Shown in pieces: positions 32,999 through 43,359 of a DNA stretch of 59,971 nucleotides. The position numbers and the translations under genes are program-made. The notes under the pieces are model-generated. The model was not told the DNA's origin and did not search any database. It worked only from the letters and a program-made list of their open reading frames with translations. The stretch is taken from NCBI RefSeq assembly GCF_002101675.1, contig NZ_LQOY01000200.1, positions 1 through 59,971 on the forward strand. Direction: 5' to 3'. The stretch comes from Mycobacterium gordonae. GTDB lineage: Bacteria; Actinomycetota; Actinomycetes; Mycobacteriales; Mycobacteriaceae. Numbering within the stretch: position 1 is the first letter of the stretch; every line of letters begins with the position of its first letter.

Positions 32999-33451
32999 GT
33001 GACCGACCAACCGCCGGGCTATCCGCCGCCACCGGGTGACTACCCACCGCCAGCGGGCGGATACGGCTACCAGCCAGCTGCGCCGCCGCCCGGCTACGGG
33101 TACCCGCCGCCGGCTCCGGGTTACGGGTATCCGCCGCCGCCCTCGGCCTCGACCAACAACATGGCCATCGCGTCGTTGGTGTCCTCGCTACTGGGCTGGA
33201 TCTGCGGCATAGGACCGATCCTCGGCGTGGTCTTCGGCATCATCGCGCTGAATCAGATCAAGCAGAACGGTCAGGCCGGCCGTGGCCTTGCGCTGGCCGG
33301 CATCATCATCGGCGGGATCGGGATCGCCTTCATGGTGATGTATGTGATTCTCCTGATGATCGGCGCGGCCGCGGAGATTGGCGGCTCGCAAGCCGCCGCC
33401 GAGTTGACGCTCGTTGCGCAGCAAGCTTTTTCGTACGGCACCGCCGCCTGA
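32999..33451 (+). CDS. DUF4190 membrane protein with Pro/Tyr/Gly-rich N-terminus
   Basis: This 150-residue protein has a repetitive N-terminus of PGYGYPPP-type units (about 3-48), then two hydrophobic segments (about 55-85 and 97-125) separated by a short loop (ALNQIKQNGQAGRGLALAG), the hallmark of DUF4190. TAGGAGG lies six bases upstream of the GTG at 32999. The function is unknown. The Pro-rich tail resembles that of the nearby CD225 protein, so both may bind similar cytoplasmic partners. Confidence 0.85.
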   Translation: MTDQPPGYPPPPGDYPPPAGGYGYQPAAPPPGYGYPPPAPGYGYPPPPSASTNNMAIASLVSSLLGWICGIGPILGVVFGIIALNQIKQNGQAGRGLALAGIIIGGIGIAFMVMYVILLMIGAAAEIGGSQAAAELTLVAQQAFSYGTAA

Positions 33452-33540
33452 AAGTTCCACGGCACTAAGTGCTCAGTATTGGGTTGTGGCGCATTTAGAA
33501 TGAGGTTCCTTCGGTGCAGGCTGTGGACGGGGTTGATCGA

Positions 33541-35004
33541 ATGAAGTTGCGCTCGCGCAGGGTGGTCGCGTCGGCACGCGCCCTAACGGCTTGCCTGGCT
33601 GCGGTGCTCGTCGTGGCGGGCTGTAGCACCACGGTCAACGGACGCGCGGTGTCGATACTCAACGATCCGTTCCGGGTCGGTGGGCTGCCGGCCACCAACG
33701 GACCCAGCGGAGCCAAGCCGAATGGGCCGGCGCCGACGGGTACCGTCCTCAACACCAACAACGGGCCCATCGACAAGCTGTCCTTGCTGTCGGTCAACGA
33801 CATCGAGGAGTTCTGGAAGGCCAACTACACGGCGCCGCTGCAGGGGTCCTTCAGGGCCGTCGACAAGTTGGTCTCGTATGACTCCAACGACCCGAACAGC
33901 CCGATCGTGTGCAACAACGAGACCTACGATCTGGTGAACGCCTTCTACACCTCCCGGTGCAACATGATCGCCTGGGACCGCGGCGTATTCATGGCCGTCG
34001 CGCAGAAGTATTTCGGCGACATGTCGGTCAACGGCGTGCTGGCACACGAATTCGGGCACGCCCTGCAAACCATGGCCAAGCTGGTCACCCGCAAAGACCC
34101 CACCATCGTGCGCGAGCAGCAGGCCGACTGCTTCGCCGGGGTGTATCTGTACCACGTGGCTTCCGGCCAGTCGCCGCGCTTCGACATCAGCACTGCCGAC
34201 GGCCTCGACCACGTCCTGGCCGGCATCATCACCACCCGCGACCCGGTGATGGACGCCGACTCCCAGAACGACGACGAGCATGGTTCGGCCCTGGACCGCG
34301 TCAGCGCCTTCCAGATGGGTTTCGTCACCGGTACCTCGGCGTGTGCGGCGATCAACAAGGCGGAAGTAGAGCGGCGCCGCGGTGACTTGCCGACCGCGCT
34401 GCGGGTGGATACCGGTGGCGAGACGGAGACGGGCGAAGTCGAGATCACCGAAGACACCCTGAAGACATTGATGGAGTTGATGGGCAAGATCTTCGCACCG
34501 AAGAGTCCCCCCACGCTGGTCCTGAAGGCGGGCGGCTGCTCGGACGCCAAGCCCAGCCCGCCCGCCTCCTACTGCCCGGCCACCAACACGATCAATGTGG
34601 ATCTGCCGGCGCTGGCCACCATGGGCAAGGTCGCCAGCGAGAAGGAACACAGCCTGCCGCAGGGCGACGACACCGCGCTGTCGATCGTGATGTCGCGGTA
34701 CGCGCTGGCCGTGCAGCATGAGCGGGGGCTGGCGATGCAGAGCCCGTGGACTGCGCTGCGCACGGCGTGCTTGACCGGTGTCGCGCACCGCAAGATGGCC
34801 GAGAACATCGAGCTGCCATCGGGTAACTCGCTGGTGCTGACGGCGGGCGACCTCGACGAAGCCGTTGCCGGGCTCCTCACGAATCATATGGTCGCCAGTG
34901 ACGCCGACGGCATCAGCGTGCCCGCCGGGTTCACCCGGATTGCGGCGTTCCGCTCGGGCGTCGGTGGCGAGATGGACGGCTGTTACTCACGCTATCCAGG
35001 CTGA
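33541..35004 (+). CDS. lpqM: Lipoprotein metallopeptidase LpqM
   Basis: From ATG 33541 this is a 487-residue lipoprotein (signal MKLRSRRVVASARALTACL, lipobox VVAGC at about 24-28). A zinc peptidase motif HEFGHAL lies at about 171-177, with EQQADCFAG about 20 residues further that can supply the third ligand. This matches LpqM (Rv0419), a putative zinc lipoprotein peptidase. An open frame starts nine codons earlier at GTG 33514; a TAGAAT box at about 33496 makes either start possible, but the ATG gives a cleaner signal. It follows the DUF4190 gene at 89 bp. Confidence 0.9.
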   Translation: MKLRSRRVVASARALTACLAAVLVVAGCSTTVNGRAVSILNDPFRVGGLPATNGPSGAKPNGPAPTGTVLNTNNGPIDKLSLLSVNDIEEFWKANYTAPLQGSFRAVDKLVSYDSNDPNSPIVCNNETYDLVNAFYTSRCNMIAWDRGVFMAVAQKYFGDMSVNGVLAHEFGHALQTMAKLVTRKDPTIVREQQADCFAGVYLYHVASGQSPRFDISTADGLDHVLAGIITTRDPVMDADSQNDDEHGSALDRVSAFQMGFVTGTSACAAINKAEVERRRGDLPTALRVDTGGETETGEVEITEDTLKTLMELMGKIFAPKSPPTLVLKAGGCSDAKPSPPASYCPATNTINVDLPALATMGKVASEKEHSLPQGDDTALSIVMSRYALAVQHERGLAMQSPWTALRTACLTGVAHRKMAENIELPSGNSLVLTAGDLDEAVAGLLTNHMVASDADGISVPAGFTRIAAFRSGVGGEMDGCYSRYPG

Positions 35005-35163
35005 TCCGGCCCAGGCTCAGGCCGGTTGCCGCCCGGATCCTGGCGACGGGGTTGCGCCGGGCTGCCGACCGGGTGTCGGGGCAGTCGTCGCCGCCGGTGG
35101 TGGACATGGGGCGGATGGGTGAGTCGGCCTACCTGCAGGCTTGCGTGCGAAAGCTCATGGAGG
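35005..35163. other. Short gap, possible gene remnant
   Basis: Between lpqM and the convergent hydrolase gene there is an open plus-strand frame (about 35001-35267, TTG at 35052) reading LRRAADRVSGQSSPPVVDMGRMGESAYLQACV. Its N-terminal half looks protein-like but the second half overlaps the hydrolase on the other strand and is Arg-rich. I treat it as a remnant or chance frame. Confidence 0.3.
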
Positions 35164-35799
35164 TCACGCTTTTCGGGACGCCGGAGGAAGCACACGGAGC
35201 GCCGCGTCAACTGCCAAGGCGGGGACGTCGAGCGTCTTCGATCCCAGGTCGTGCCGCGCGCCGGTGATCTCGACGATTTCGGTGGGCGCGGGGATCAGCG
35301 CCGCGGCGTCGCGCAGCTCGGCGATGGTGCCGAACGGATCCGAGGTGCCGTGAGTGAACACCGTCGGCACGGTGATGCGCGGCAGATGCTCGGTGCGGGA
35401 TCGCTCGGGCTTGCCCGGGGGATGGACCGGGTAGGAGAACAGCGTCAGCACGTCGACGGGAACTTCCAGGGCGGCCACCACCATCGAGGTCTGCCGCCCG
35501 CCGTATGAATGCCCGCCGGCGATCAGCGGTCCGTCGGCGAGCGTGCGGCAGGTTTCGATTGCCTCGACGATGCCCGCCTGATCGGCCATCGCGGAGCCGG
35601 ACGGAGGGCCCTTCGGGCGCCGTCGCCGGTAGGGCAGGTTGAAGCGCACCGCCAGAAAGCCGCGGCGCGCCCACTCGTCGCAAATCTTCTGCAGCAGAGC
35701 GGAATCCCGATTACCGCCGGCACCGTGGGTCAGCACCGCGATGCCTTGTGGGGTGCCCGCCGGGTGGTGCGCGATACCGGCGATGTCCTCAAGGTTCAT
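35164..35799 (-). CDS. Alpha/beta-hydrolase (Rv0421c-like, dienelactone-hydrolase type)
   Basis: From ATG 35799 this is a 211-residue alpha/beta hydrolase. The oxyanion region is LTHGAGGNRDS, the nucleophile is the Ser in GGHSYGGRQTS (G-x-S-x-G), the acid is probably Asp in HGTSDPFG and the base His in TGARHDLGS. These small hydrolases act on unknown esters. The frame extends upstream into thiD, but the ATG overlapping the thiD stop (ATGA) gives MNLEDIAGIAHHPAG, a normal beginning. Cotranscription with thiC-thiD is likely. Confidence 0.88.
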   Translation of the reverse strand: MNLEDIAGIAHHPAGTPQGIAVLTHGAGGNRDSALLQKICDEWARRGFLAVRFNLPYRRRRPKGPPSGSAMADQAGIVEAIETCRTLADGPLIAGGHSYGGRQTSMVVAALEVPVDVLTLFSYPVHPPGKPERSRTEHLPRITVPTVFTHGTSDPFGTIAELRDAAALIPAPTEIVEITGARHDLGSKTLDVPALAVDAALRVLPPASRKA

Positions 35800-36626
35800 G
35801 ACTGCAGCCGAAACAGTGCGGACACGGGTCCGTGGCCGCCGCCCAGCGGATAGGCCGCCCGCAGACATTCGGTGACCCAACGCTTTCCGAGCGCGACTGC
35901 GTCAGGCATCTGGTATCCGTGGGCGAGCGCACCTGCGACCGCGGCGGCCAGTGTGTCACCGCCGCCGTGGTCGTCGCCGGTGGGCAGGCGCGGGCTGTCG
36001 AACTCGTAGAAGTCGGTTCCGTCGTAGAGCAGATCGGTACTGCGCTCCGAGGAACGCAGGTGTCCACCTTTGACCAGCGCCCAACGTGGGCCCAGGTCGT
36101 GCAGTGCCTGGGCGGCGGCGCGCTGGGAGTCGGTGTCGATGACGTCGATGTCGACCAGCAGCTTCACCTCATCCAGATTGGGCGTTACCAGGGTGGCGAG
36201 CGGAAAAATTTGCCTACGAAGCGAATTCAGTGCCGAGGTGGCCAGCAGTGGGTCCCCGTGCATGGACGCGCACACCGGGTCGACGACCAGCGGCACGCTC
36301 AGGGCAAGCCCGCGCCAGGTGCGTGCCACCGCCTCGATGATGGATGACGACGCCAGCATGCCGGTCTTGGCGGCCTGAATGCCGATGTCGGTGACCACCG
36401 CTTCGATCTGTCCCGCCACCACGTCGTCGGGAACTTCATGAAAACTTCTCACCCCCAACGTGTTCTGTACGGTGACCGCGGTGACCGCGACGCAGGCATG
36501 CAGGCCGAGCAGCGCGATGGTACGCATATCGGCTTGGATGCCGGCCCCGCCGCCGGAATCGGATCCGGCGATCGTCAGCACCCGCAGCGGCGTCGTTCCC
36601 GGCGGCGCCAGGGGCAGGAAAGTCAC
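35796..36626 (-). CDS. thiD: Hydroxymethylpyrimidine/phosphomethylpyrimidine kinase
   Basis: ThiD phosphorylates HMP and HMP-P to give HMP-pyrophosphate, the partner substrate of ThiE. The 276 residues have the ribokinase-family blocks LTIAGSDSGGGAGIQAD at the start, DPVCASMHGDPLL, TPNLDEVKLL, KGGHL and TGDDHGGGDTLAAAVAGAL. In the last, related kinases often have GTGD; here HGGGD is present, with the catalytic Asp kept. The start is GTG at 36626. It follows thiC by 10 bp, so it shares the thiC riboswitch. Confidence 0.95.
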   Translation of the reverse strand: MTFLPLAPPGTTPLRVLTIAGSDSGGGAGIQADMRTIALLGLHACVAVTAVTVQNTLGVRSFHEVPDDVVAGQIEAVVTDIGIQAAKTGMLASSSIIEAVARTWRGLALSVPLVVDPVCASMHGDPLLATSALNSLRRQIFPLATLVTPNLDEVKLLVDIDVIDTDSQRAAAQALHDLGPRWALVKGGHLRSSERSTDLLYDGTDFYEFDSPRLPTGDDHGGGDTLAAAVAGALAHGYQMPDAVALGKRWVTECLRAAYPLGGGHGPVSALFRLQS

Positions 36627-36636
36627 TGGCTCACTA

Positions 36637-38271
<1,635 letters not shown>

Positions 38272-38273
38272 CT

Positions 38274-38372
38274 CTATCTCCCTACGCCGGCATTACCCGG
38301 TCAGGTTCGTACGGTCGACGGCCCCAGCCGTCCTCTCAGCGCATGTGGGTTGCGCTCCCGCGTGATTTATTG
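38274..38372 (-). promoter_or_regulatory. TPP riboswitch controlling thiC-thiD
   Basis: On the minus strand the thi-box elements are GCGCTGAGAGGACGG (about 38329-38343) and AACCTGACCGGGTAATGCC (about 38290-38308), followed by GGCGTAGGGAGA just before the thiC ATG. The closeness to the start codon suggests control of translation initiation. Confidence 0.93.
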
Positions 38373-38376
38373 GGCT

Positions 38377-38392
38377 GTCCGGCTCGCCGGAC
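38377..38392. promoter_or_regulatory. Palindromic hairpin upstream of the thiC aptamer
   Basis: GTCCGGC-TC-GCCGGAC is a perfect 7-bp stem with a 2-nt centre (in RNA the loop would widen). It lies in the transcribed leader between the -10 box and the TPP aptamer, and the thiO leader has no equivalent. Confidence 0.45.
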
Positions 38393-38399
38393 TCCACCC

Positions 38400-38405
38400 A
38401 CGCTA
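38400..38405 (-). promoter_or_regulatory. -10 box TAGCGT of the thiC riboswitch transcript
   Basis: TGCGCTAGCGTGG precedes the leader hairpin and the aptamer. It matches the CGCGCTAGCGTGG before the thiO riboswitch, including bases outside the hexamer. Confidence 0.55.
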
Positions 38406-38507
38406 GCGCAGGGCGAACCGGATGGGCAGGGGCTCAGCCATGTAGGCCTGTCGCGCCGGGTGTGCCGACCGGTGCCGATCAGGATGCGATCACGTATGAC
38501 ACGGTGC

Positions 38508-39965
38508 TCACCCGACGCCTCCGGGGGTGCCGAACAGCAGGCCTTTGTTGCCGCCATTGCCGCTACGGCCGTCGGGTCCGGGTTGACCCGAGCCCGGAGC
38601 GAAGGTGGCGCCGCCGGCGCCACCGAGGCCGCCGTTGCCGCCGTTGCCGATCAGACCGATGGCGTCGCCGCCCTCGCCGCCGTCGCCACCAACCCCGCCG
38701 AAGAGGCCTTTGCCGCCGACCCTGCCAATGCCGCCGGCGCCGCCGTTGCCCAGCAGTCCGCTGTGCCCCCCATTGCCGCCGTCGCCGCCGTCCCCGCCGA
38801 GGCCGCCCACCGGGCTGCCGTCGCCTCCGAACCCGCCGGCGCCGCCCAGGCCGCCATTGCCGAACAGCTTCGCGTCGCCCCCGTAGCCGCCGGCGCCACC
38901 GGTCCCGCCGTTGCGCTGCGCAGCAGTGGCGGACGTGCCGTTGCCGCCGGCGCCACCAGCGCCGCCGTCGCCGATCTGGCCGCTCAACCCGCCGTTGCCG
39001 CCATGCCCACCGCTGCCACCGGTACCGGCGGTCCCGACTCCGCCGTCGCCGCCGGCCCCGCCCGCACCGCCGTCGCCGAACAAGAATCCGCCGCGGCCGG
39101 CGTCACCACCGTTTCCGCCGGCGCCGCCGTTGATGGCGTCACTGCCGCCGACTCCGCCGGCGCCGCCGGCTCCGCCATTGCCGAAAAGCATCGTGGTCCC
39201 GCCGGGTCCGCCGCTGCCGCCCTGTCCGGCCGGTTGCCCGCCGCCGCCGGCTGCGCCCGCCCCGCCGGCGCCGCCGGGTCCGCCGTTGCCGTACAGCAGT
39301 CCGCCCCGCCCGCCGGGGGCGCCGGTGCCCCCGTTGCCGCCGGAGGAGCCGACGCCGCCGGCCCCGCCGGCGCCGCCGTTGCCGAACAAGCCGGCGCCGC
39401 CGCCGGTGCCGCCGCTCGCGCCGGTGGTGACCGTAGCCCCTAATGCGCCGGCTCCGCCGGTGCCGCCCGCCCCGCCGTTGCCGAACAGAAACCCGCCGAG
39501 ACCACCCGCACCGCCGCTCTGACCGGGCGCCCCCGCCGCGCCGTTACCGCCGTTGCCGAACAGGAGGCCGCCCGCTTCGCCGCTGCCGCCCGGCGTTGTC
39601 GCGTTTCTGCCGTCGCCGATCAACGGCCGGCCCACCAGCAGCCGGGTGGGCGCATTGATCGCGTCGAGCACGACCTGGCCGACGTTGGCGGTTTCGGCGC
39701 TGGCGTAGGCACCGGCGCCGGTGTTGAGGGCCTGCACGAACTGGGCGTGAAACGCCGCAGCTCGGGCGCTGACCGCCTGGTAGGCCTGCGCATGGGTGTC
39801 GAACAGGGCGGCGATGGCCACCGATATCTCGTCGGCTCCTGCGGCCAGCAGCGTCCTGGTTCCGGCCGAGGCGGCGGCGTTGACACTGCTGATGGTGGAG
39901 GCGACATTTGCCAGGTCCGTTGCCGCCGCCGCTACCAGTTCGGGTGCTGCGATCACATACGACAT
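38508..39965 (-). CDS. PE_PGRS family protein
   Basis: This 485-residue protein has the PE domain (about 1-100: MSYVIAAPELVAAAATDLANV, then a helical hairpin ending AYASAETANV, whose YxxxE fits the type VII secretion signal), the linker GRPLIGDG (about 112-119) and a Gly-Gly-Ala/Asn repeat domain to the end. It should be exported by ESX-5 to the cell surface. It closes with GNKGLLFGTPGGVG, typical of short PGRS proteins, and no extra C-terminal domain is present. The gene stands alone between thiC and the PAS-ANTAR gene; I do not recall one here in M. tuberculosis. Confidence 0.93.
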   Translation of the reverse strand: MSYVIAAPELVAAAATDLANVASTISSVNAAASAGTRTLLAAGADEISVAIAALFDTHAQAYQAVSARAAAFHAQFVQALNTGAGAYASAETANVGQVVLDAINAPTRLLVGRPLIGDGRNATTPGGSGEAGGLLFGNGGNGAAGAPGQSGGAGGLGGFLFGNGGAGGTGGAGALGATVTTGASGGTGGGAGLFGNGGAGGAGGVGSSGGNGGTGAPGGRGGLLYGNGGPGGAGGAGAAGGGGQPAGQGGSGGPGGTTMLFGNGGAGGAGGVGGSDAINGGAGGNGGDAGRGGFLFGDGGAGGAGGDGGVGTAGTGGSGGHGGNGGLSGQIGDGGAGGAGGNGTSATAAQRNGGTGGAGGYGGDAKLFGNGGLGGAGGFGGDGSPVGGLGGDGGDGGNGGHSGLLGNGGAGGIGRVGGKGLFGGVGGDGGEGGDAIGLIGNGGNGGLGGAGGATFAPGSGQPGPDGRSGNGGNKGLLFGTPGGVG

Positions 39966-40096
39966 GCGCCCACTGTCTCGGGCAGGTGTTGTGCAGTTGC
40001 TGCATGTTTATTGAACGCCCTGGTCAGGCCACTGAAAGTCGGTCAAGGCCGAAATACGAAGTGGCCGTCGCCGCGGCGTAATGGGATGATGCCTAG

Positions 40097-40780
40097 GTGC
40101 AGATCGATGGTCGTGAGCAGTCGACCAGTCCTGTGCTGCCGGCCGGAGCCCGGCCCTATCTCAACGTGGGAAGCTTCCGCTTCTGGTTCGTCGGACAACG
40201 CTGGGAATGGTCTGACGAGGTTGCCCGGATGCACGGCTACGAACCCGGTTCCGTGGAGCCCACGACGAAGTTGCTGATGTCGCACAAGCATCCGGATGAC
40301 CGCGCTCACGTGCAGGACCTGCTCGATTACGCGCTGCGGTCGGGGGAGCCGTTCTCGAGCCGGCACCGGTTCATCGACACCGCAGGCACGGTGCACGACG
40401 CGATCGTGGTGGCCGACCGCATGCTGGACGAGAACGGGGCCGTGCTGGGCACCGCCGGGCATTACATCGACCTCACCAACAGTTTCGACGAGACGCGCCA
40501 AGAGGTGCTCGACGACGCCCTGCCGGACCTGTTCGAGAACCGGGCGGCAATCGAGCAGGCCAAGGGCGTGCTGATGTACGTGTACCGGGTGAGCTCCGAG
40601 CAGGCCTTCCGCGTGTTGCAATGGCGGTCGCAGGAGACCAACACCAAGCTGCGCGAGCTGGCCAAGCAGTTGCTGGACGAGATTCAGACGCTGGACCACC
40701 CGCCCGCCGTCGCGCAGAGCCAGTTCGACCATCTGCTGCTGACGGTGCACGAGCGCATCCCTGAGGGGACCGGGCTTTGA
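40097..40780 (+). CDS. PAS-ANTAR RNA-binding regulator
   Basis: This 227-residue protein has a PAS domain (about 25-125: WSDEVARMHGYEPGSVEPT, HPDDRAHV, RHRFIDTAGTVHDAIVVADRM) and a C-terminal ANTAR domain (about 140-205: RAAIEQAKGVLMYVYRVSSEQAFRVL, then a second helix pair). ANTAR proteins bind paired hairpins in nascent RNA and block termination. The PAS domain may sense a ligand or redox state, but no cofactor residue is certain. GTG at 40097 is the start. It is followed by a STAS protein and a SpoIIE phosphatase, so it may act in the same stress circuit. I found no clear ANTAR target hairpin pair nearby. Confidence 0.88.
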   Translation: MQIDGREQSTSPVLPAGARPYLNVGSFRFWFVGQRWEWSDEVARMHGYEPGSVEPTTKLLMSHKHPDDRAHVQDLLDYALRSGEPFSSRHRFIDTAGTVHDAIVVADRMLDENGAVLGTAGHYIDLTNSFDETRQEVLDDALPDLFENRAAIEQAKGVLMYVYRVSSEQAFRVLQWRSQETNTKLRELAKQLLDEIQTLDHPPAVAQSQFDHLLLTVHERIPEGTGL

Positions 40781-40882
40781 CGCGGGGCTAGGCTCCACAT
40801 ATCTGGGACGGGAGAGGTAGCGGATTCGGGCATCCTTACCTTCGCCACCGGCCGAAATTTGACACATTTAGGCGGGTAACCG

Positions 40883-41233
40883 ATGGATTTGCTGGAGGTC
40901 GGGCGTGAGTCGGGTGAGGAAGCGGTGGTCGTACTCGTGAAAGGCGACGTGGACTCCAGCACGGCGGACCACTTGCGCGATCAGCTGGTCGCCGCGCTCG
41001 ACGTGGCAACCACGCACCCGAGGCGTCTGCTGGTCGTCGACCTGCAGGCGGTCAACTTCTTCGGCAGCGCGGGCTTGAACGCGGTGCTCGACTGCCATGA
41101 GGCCGGCCAGGCCGCCGGAACTGCGGTCCGGCTGGTGGCCGACCACCCGCAGGTGTTGCAGCCGATCAGGGTGACCGAGCTGGACCGCATCTTCGAGATC
41201 TACTCGACAGTGTCTGACGCGTTGCAGCGATGA
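40883..41233 (+). CDS. STAS-domain anti-anti-sigma factor
   Basis: This 116-residue protein is a single STAS domain like SpoIIAA/RsbV. It begins MDLLEVGRESGEEAVVVLVKGDVDSSTADHL. The phosphorylatable Ser lies in LQAVNFFGSAGLNAVL (about residue 61). When dephosphorylated such proteins bind the anti-sigma kinase and free the sigma factor. Its stop overlaps the phosphatase ATG (ATGA), so the two are produced together. The target sigma factor is not encoded here; SigF-type partner switching is the natural guess in mycobacteria. Confidence 0.9.
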   Translation: MDLLEVGRESGEEAVVVLVKGDVDSSTADHLRDQLVAALDVATTHPRRLLVVDLQAVNFFGSAGLNAVLDCHEAGQAAGTAVRLVADHPQVLQPIRVTELDRIFEIYSTVSDALQR

Positions 41234-43359
41234 ACCTGTCCCCGCTGCCGGCTGACCTCACGACTGCGGTCAAGCTCGGTGGCGAGATGGGGAAGCGGTT
41301 CGCCGACTTCGATTGGGCAGCCCATCCGCTCGGCCCGCCGCAGCAGTGGGCGGCCGAGATACGGACGACGGTGGCCAGCACGCTCACGTCGCGATCTCCC
41401 ACCATCGTGTTCCTGCGGTCGCCGGAGCTGTTCGTGTGGCACAACGACGCATACCTCTTCCTGCTGGGCAACGACCACCCCGGCGCGCTCGGCCGCGCAG
41501 CTCGGGAGCTGTGGTGGGACGACTGGGATCAGATCGGGCCGATGCTCAGCGGTGTCCTGTCGACCGGGGTCGCGACCTGGTCCCACGGACTGATGCTCCC
41601 GGTCCTGACAGGGTCGAAACCAGAGGATGTCACGTTCGCGGTCAATCCGGTGCTGGGCAGCGACGGCGTGGTCAGTGCCGTCATGGCCGCCGTCACGGAT
41701 ATCGCCGATCCGGCGCCCCCGGTGGTCCGGCACCGTGCCGAGCAATCCGCCGGTCTCATGGCGCTCGACGCGGCGGTCCAGGGCGCAGATTCGATAGCCG
41801 GGCTCCTGCGCGCCGTGCTGCGCTCCCCGTTCGCCAGCGGCGATGCCACCGCCGCAGCGATCGGCGTCGTTCTCGACGGCGAGGACCACGTCCAGTTCGA
41901 ATTCGCCGGCGCCGTGCCGGCTGAGCTGCGCGACCGCTACCACGTGGCCAGACTGGACAGCCCGTTGGTAGGCGTCGACGTCATCTCGACCGGCCAGCGA
42001 ATGGTCATCCCCGACACGTTCGCCCTGCCCGCGCGCTATGCCCACGCCGTGCACGACACAGCGAGCAGCGTGCGGGCCTGTGTGGCGCACCCGTTGCGCG
42101 CTGCTAGCGGTCGCGTGGTGGGTGTGCTCACGCTGCTGTGGCCGCAGGCGCGCCGCTTCGCCGATGCCGAACTCGAGTTGTTCGCCCGAACCGCCGACAT
42201 CGCCGCGTCGGCCCTGGGCCGGATCCGGTTGGCCGCGCGTGAACACCGCATCGCCGTCGACTTCCAGGAACATCTGCTGGACCTGGATCGCGGGTCGACC
42301 GCGGCGGTGGTAGCGGCCGTCTACCAGCCGGCAGGTGAGGTGGTGCGGGTCGGCGGCGACTGGTTCTCGGCGACCGGTCTCGATCACTCCGACCGGATCG
42401 GCATATCGGTGGGCGACGTCGTCGGTCACGGGCTGGCCGCGGCGATCGTGATGAGCCGATTGCGCGCCGCGGTCACCGTCTCGGCATTGACGGCCTCCGA
42501 TCCGGTCAGTGTGCTCGGAGCCCTGGACCGGTACGCGCTGACCTTGGCCGGTGCCCGTTGCGCGACCGTCGCCTACGCCGCCATCGACACCGGCGTGCAA
42601 CCGGCCCGCATCAGTTACCTCTGCGCGGGCCATCCTTATCCGTTGCTGGTTCATCCCGAACGGGGCCCGGTGTACCTCGAAGGGGGGCGCCGGTCTCCGG
42701 TGGCGACCGCCGCGTCCGGGGATGCGCCGGAGACCGCGACCGCTGAGCTGCCGCCGGGAAGCCTTGTCCTGCTGTACACCGACGGGTTGATCGAACGGGC
42801 CGGAGAGACTTTGGACCGCGGATTCGACCGGCTCAAAGCCGTTGCCGCCGAGTGCGCGGACCTTCCCGCCGAGTGTGTATGTGCCGAGCTGGTGCACCGG
42901 ATGGCTCCGCCGGGCGGCTACCGCGACGACGTGGTGGTGCTGGCGGCGCGACCCCGCCACGCGGGGGACCGCAGCTTCGCCATGGTCGTGCCGGCCACCC
43001 CCGGCCAGATTCCCACCGCGCGCACCCGACTGCGGGAGTGGCTGGCCGCAACCGCCGTGGGCCGGGCCGAGGAAGTCCTGCTGGCGGTGGGCGAAGCCGT
43101 CGCCAACGCCGTCGAGCACGGCAGCGGCTGCGAGGCTCGCAAGACGGTGTCGATCGAGGCGTTCCTGCGCCCCGATGCGGTGTCGATCAGTGTCAGTGAC
43201 TCCGGTCGGTGGGTCGGCGATTCATCGGCCAGCCGGCGCAGCCGACGGCGGGGCCGCGGCCTCACCCTGATCAGCGGCCTGGCCGACCAGGTCGAGACGG
43301 TACGCACCCCCGGCGGAACCCGGGTGACTCTGCGCTTCGACCGCGCGGGCGATTCTTAG
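41230..43359 (+). CDS. PAS-GAF-SpoIIE phosphatase-HATPase fusion regulator
   Basis: This 709-residue protein combines a full partner-switching input and output. A PAS-like domain (about 20-155, with WHNDAYLFLLGNDHPGALG) is followed by a GAF domain (about 170-330), a PP2C/SpoIIE phosphatase (about 345-580, metal sites GGDWFSATGL, GDVVGHGLAAA and the aspartates of YTDGLIERAG and YRDDVVVL), and a C-terminal HATPase kinase (about 590-709, N-box AVGEAVANAVEHG, SDSGRW, GRGLTLI). It could phosphorylate and dephosphorylate the linked STAS protein. M. tuberculosis Rv1364c has a comparable multi-domain layout. Confidence 0.9.
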   Translation: MNLSPLPADLTTAVKLGGEMGKRFADFDWAAHPLGPPQQWAAEIRTTVASTLTSRSPTIVFLRSPELFVWHNDAYLFLLGNDHPGALGRAARELWWDDWDQIGPMLSGVLSTGVATWSHGLMLPVLTGSKPEDVTFAVNPVLGSDGVVSAVMAAVTDIADPAPPVVRHRAEQSAGLMALDAAVQGADSIAGLLRAVLRSPFASGDATAAAIGVVLDGEDHVQFEFAGAVPAELRDRYHVARLDSPLVGVDVISTGQRMVIPDTFALPARYAHAVHDTASSVRACVAHPLRAASGRVVGVLTLLWPQARRFADAELELFARTADIAASALGRIRLAAREHRIAVDFQEHLLDLDRGSTAAVVAAVYQPAGEVVRVGGDWFSATGLDHSDRIGISVGDVVGHGLAAAIVMSRLRAAVTVSALTASDPVSVLGALDRYALTLAGARCATVAYAAIDTGVQPARISYLCAGHPYPLLVHPERGPVYLEGGRRSPVATAASGDAPETATAELPPGSLVLLYTDGLIERAGETLDRGFDRLKAVAAECADLPAECVCAELVHRMAPPGGYRDDVVVLAARPRHAGDRSFAMVVPATPGQIPTARTRLREWLAATAVGRAEEVLLAVGEAVANAVEHGSGCEARKTVSIEAFLRPDAVSISVSDSGRWVGDSSASRRSRRRGRGLTLISGLADQVETVRTPGGTRVTLRFDRAGDS

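Noticed and set aside
38343..39522. Ala/Pro-rich plus-strand frames over the PE_PGRS gene
   Set aside because: They are the complement of Gly-rich PGRS codons. The PE domain is on the minus strand.
38508..39600. CRISPR-like repetition
   Set aside because: The repeats are irregular Gly-Gly codons of PGRS without constant repeats or spacers.
40874..40879. GGGTAA as a SigF -10 box for the STAS gene
   Set aside because: It lies only three bases from the ATG, which would put the transcription start inside the gene, and no matching -35 is visible.
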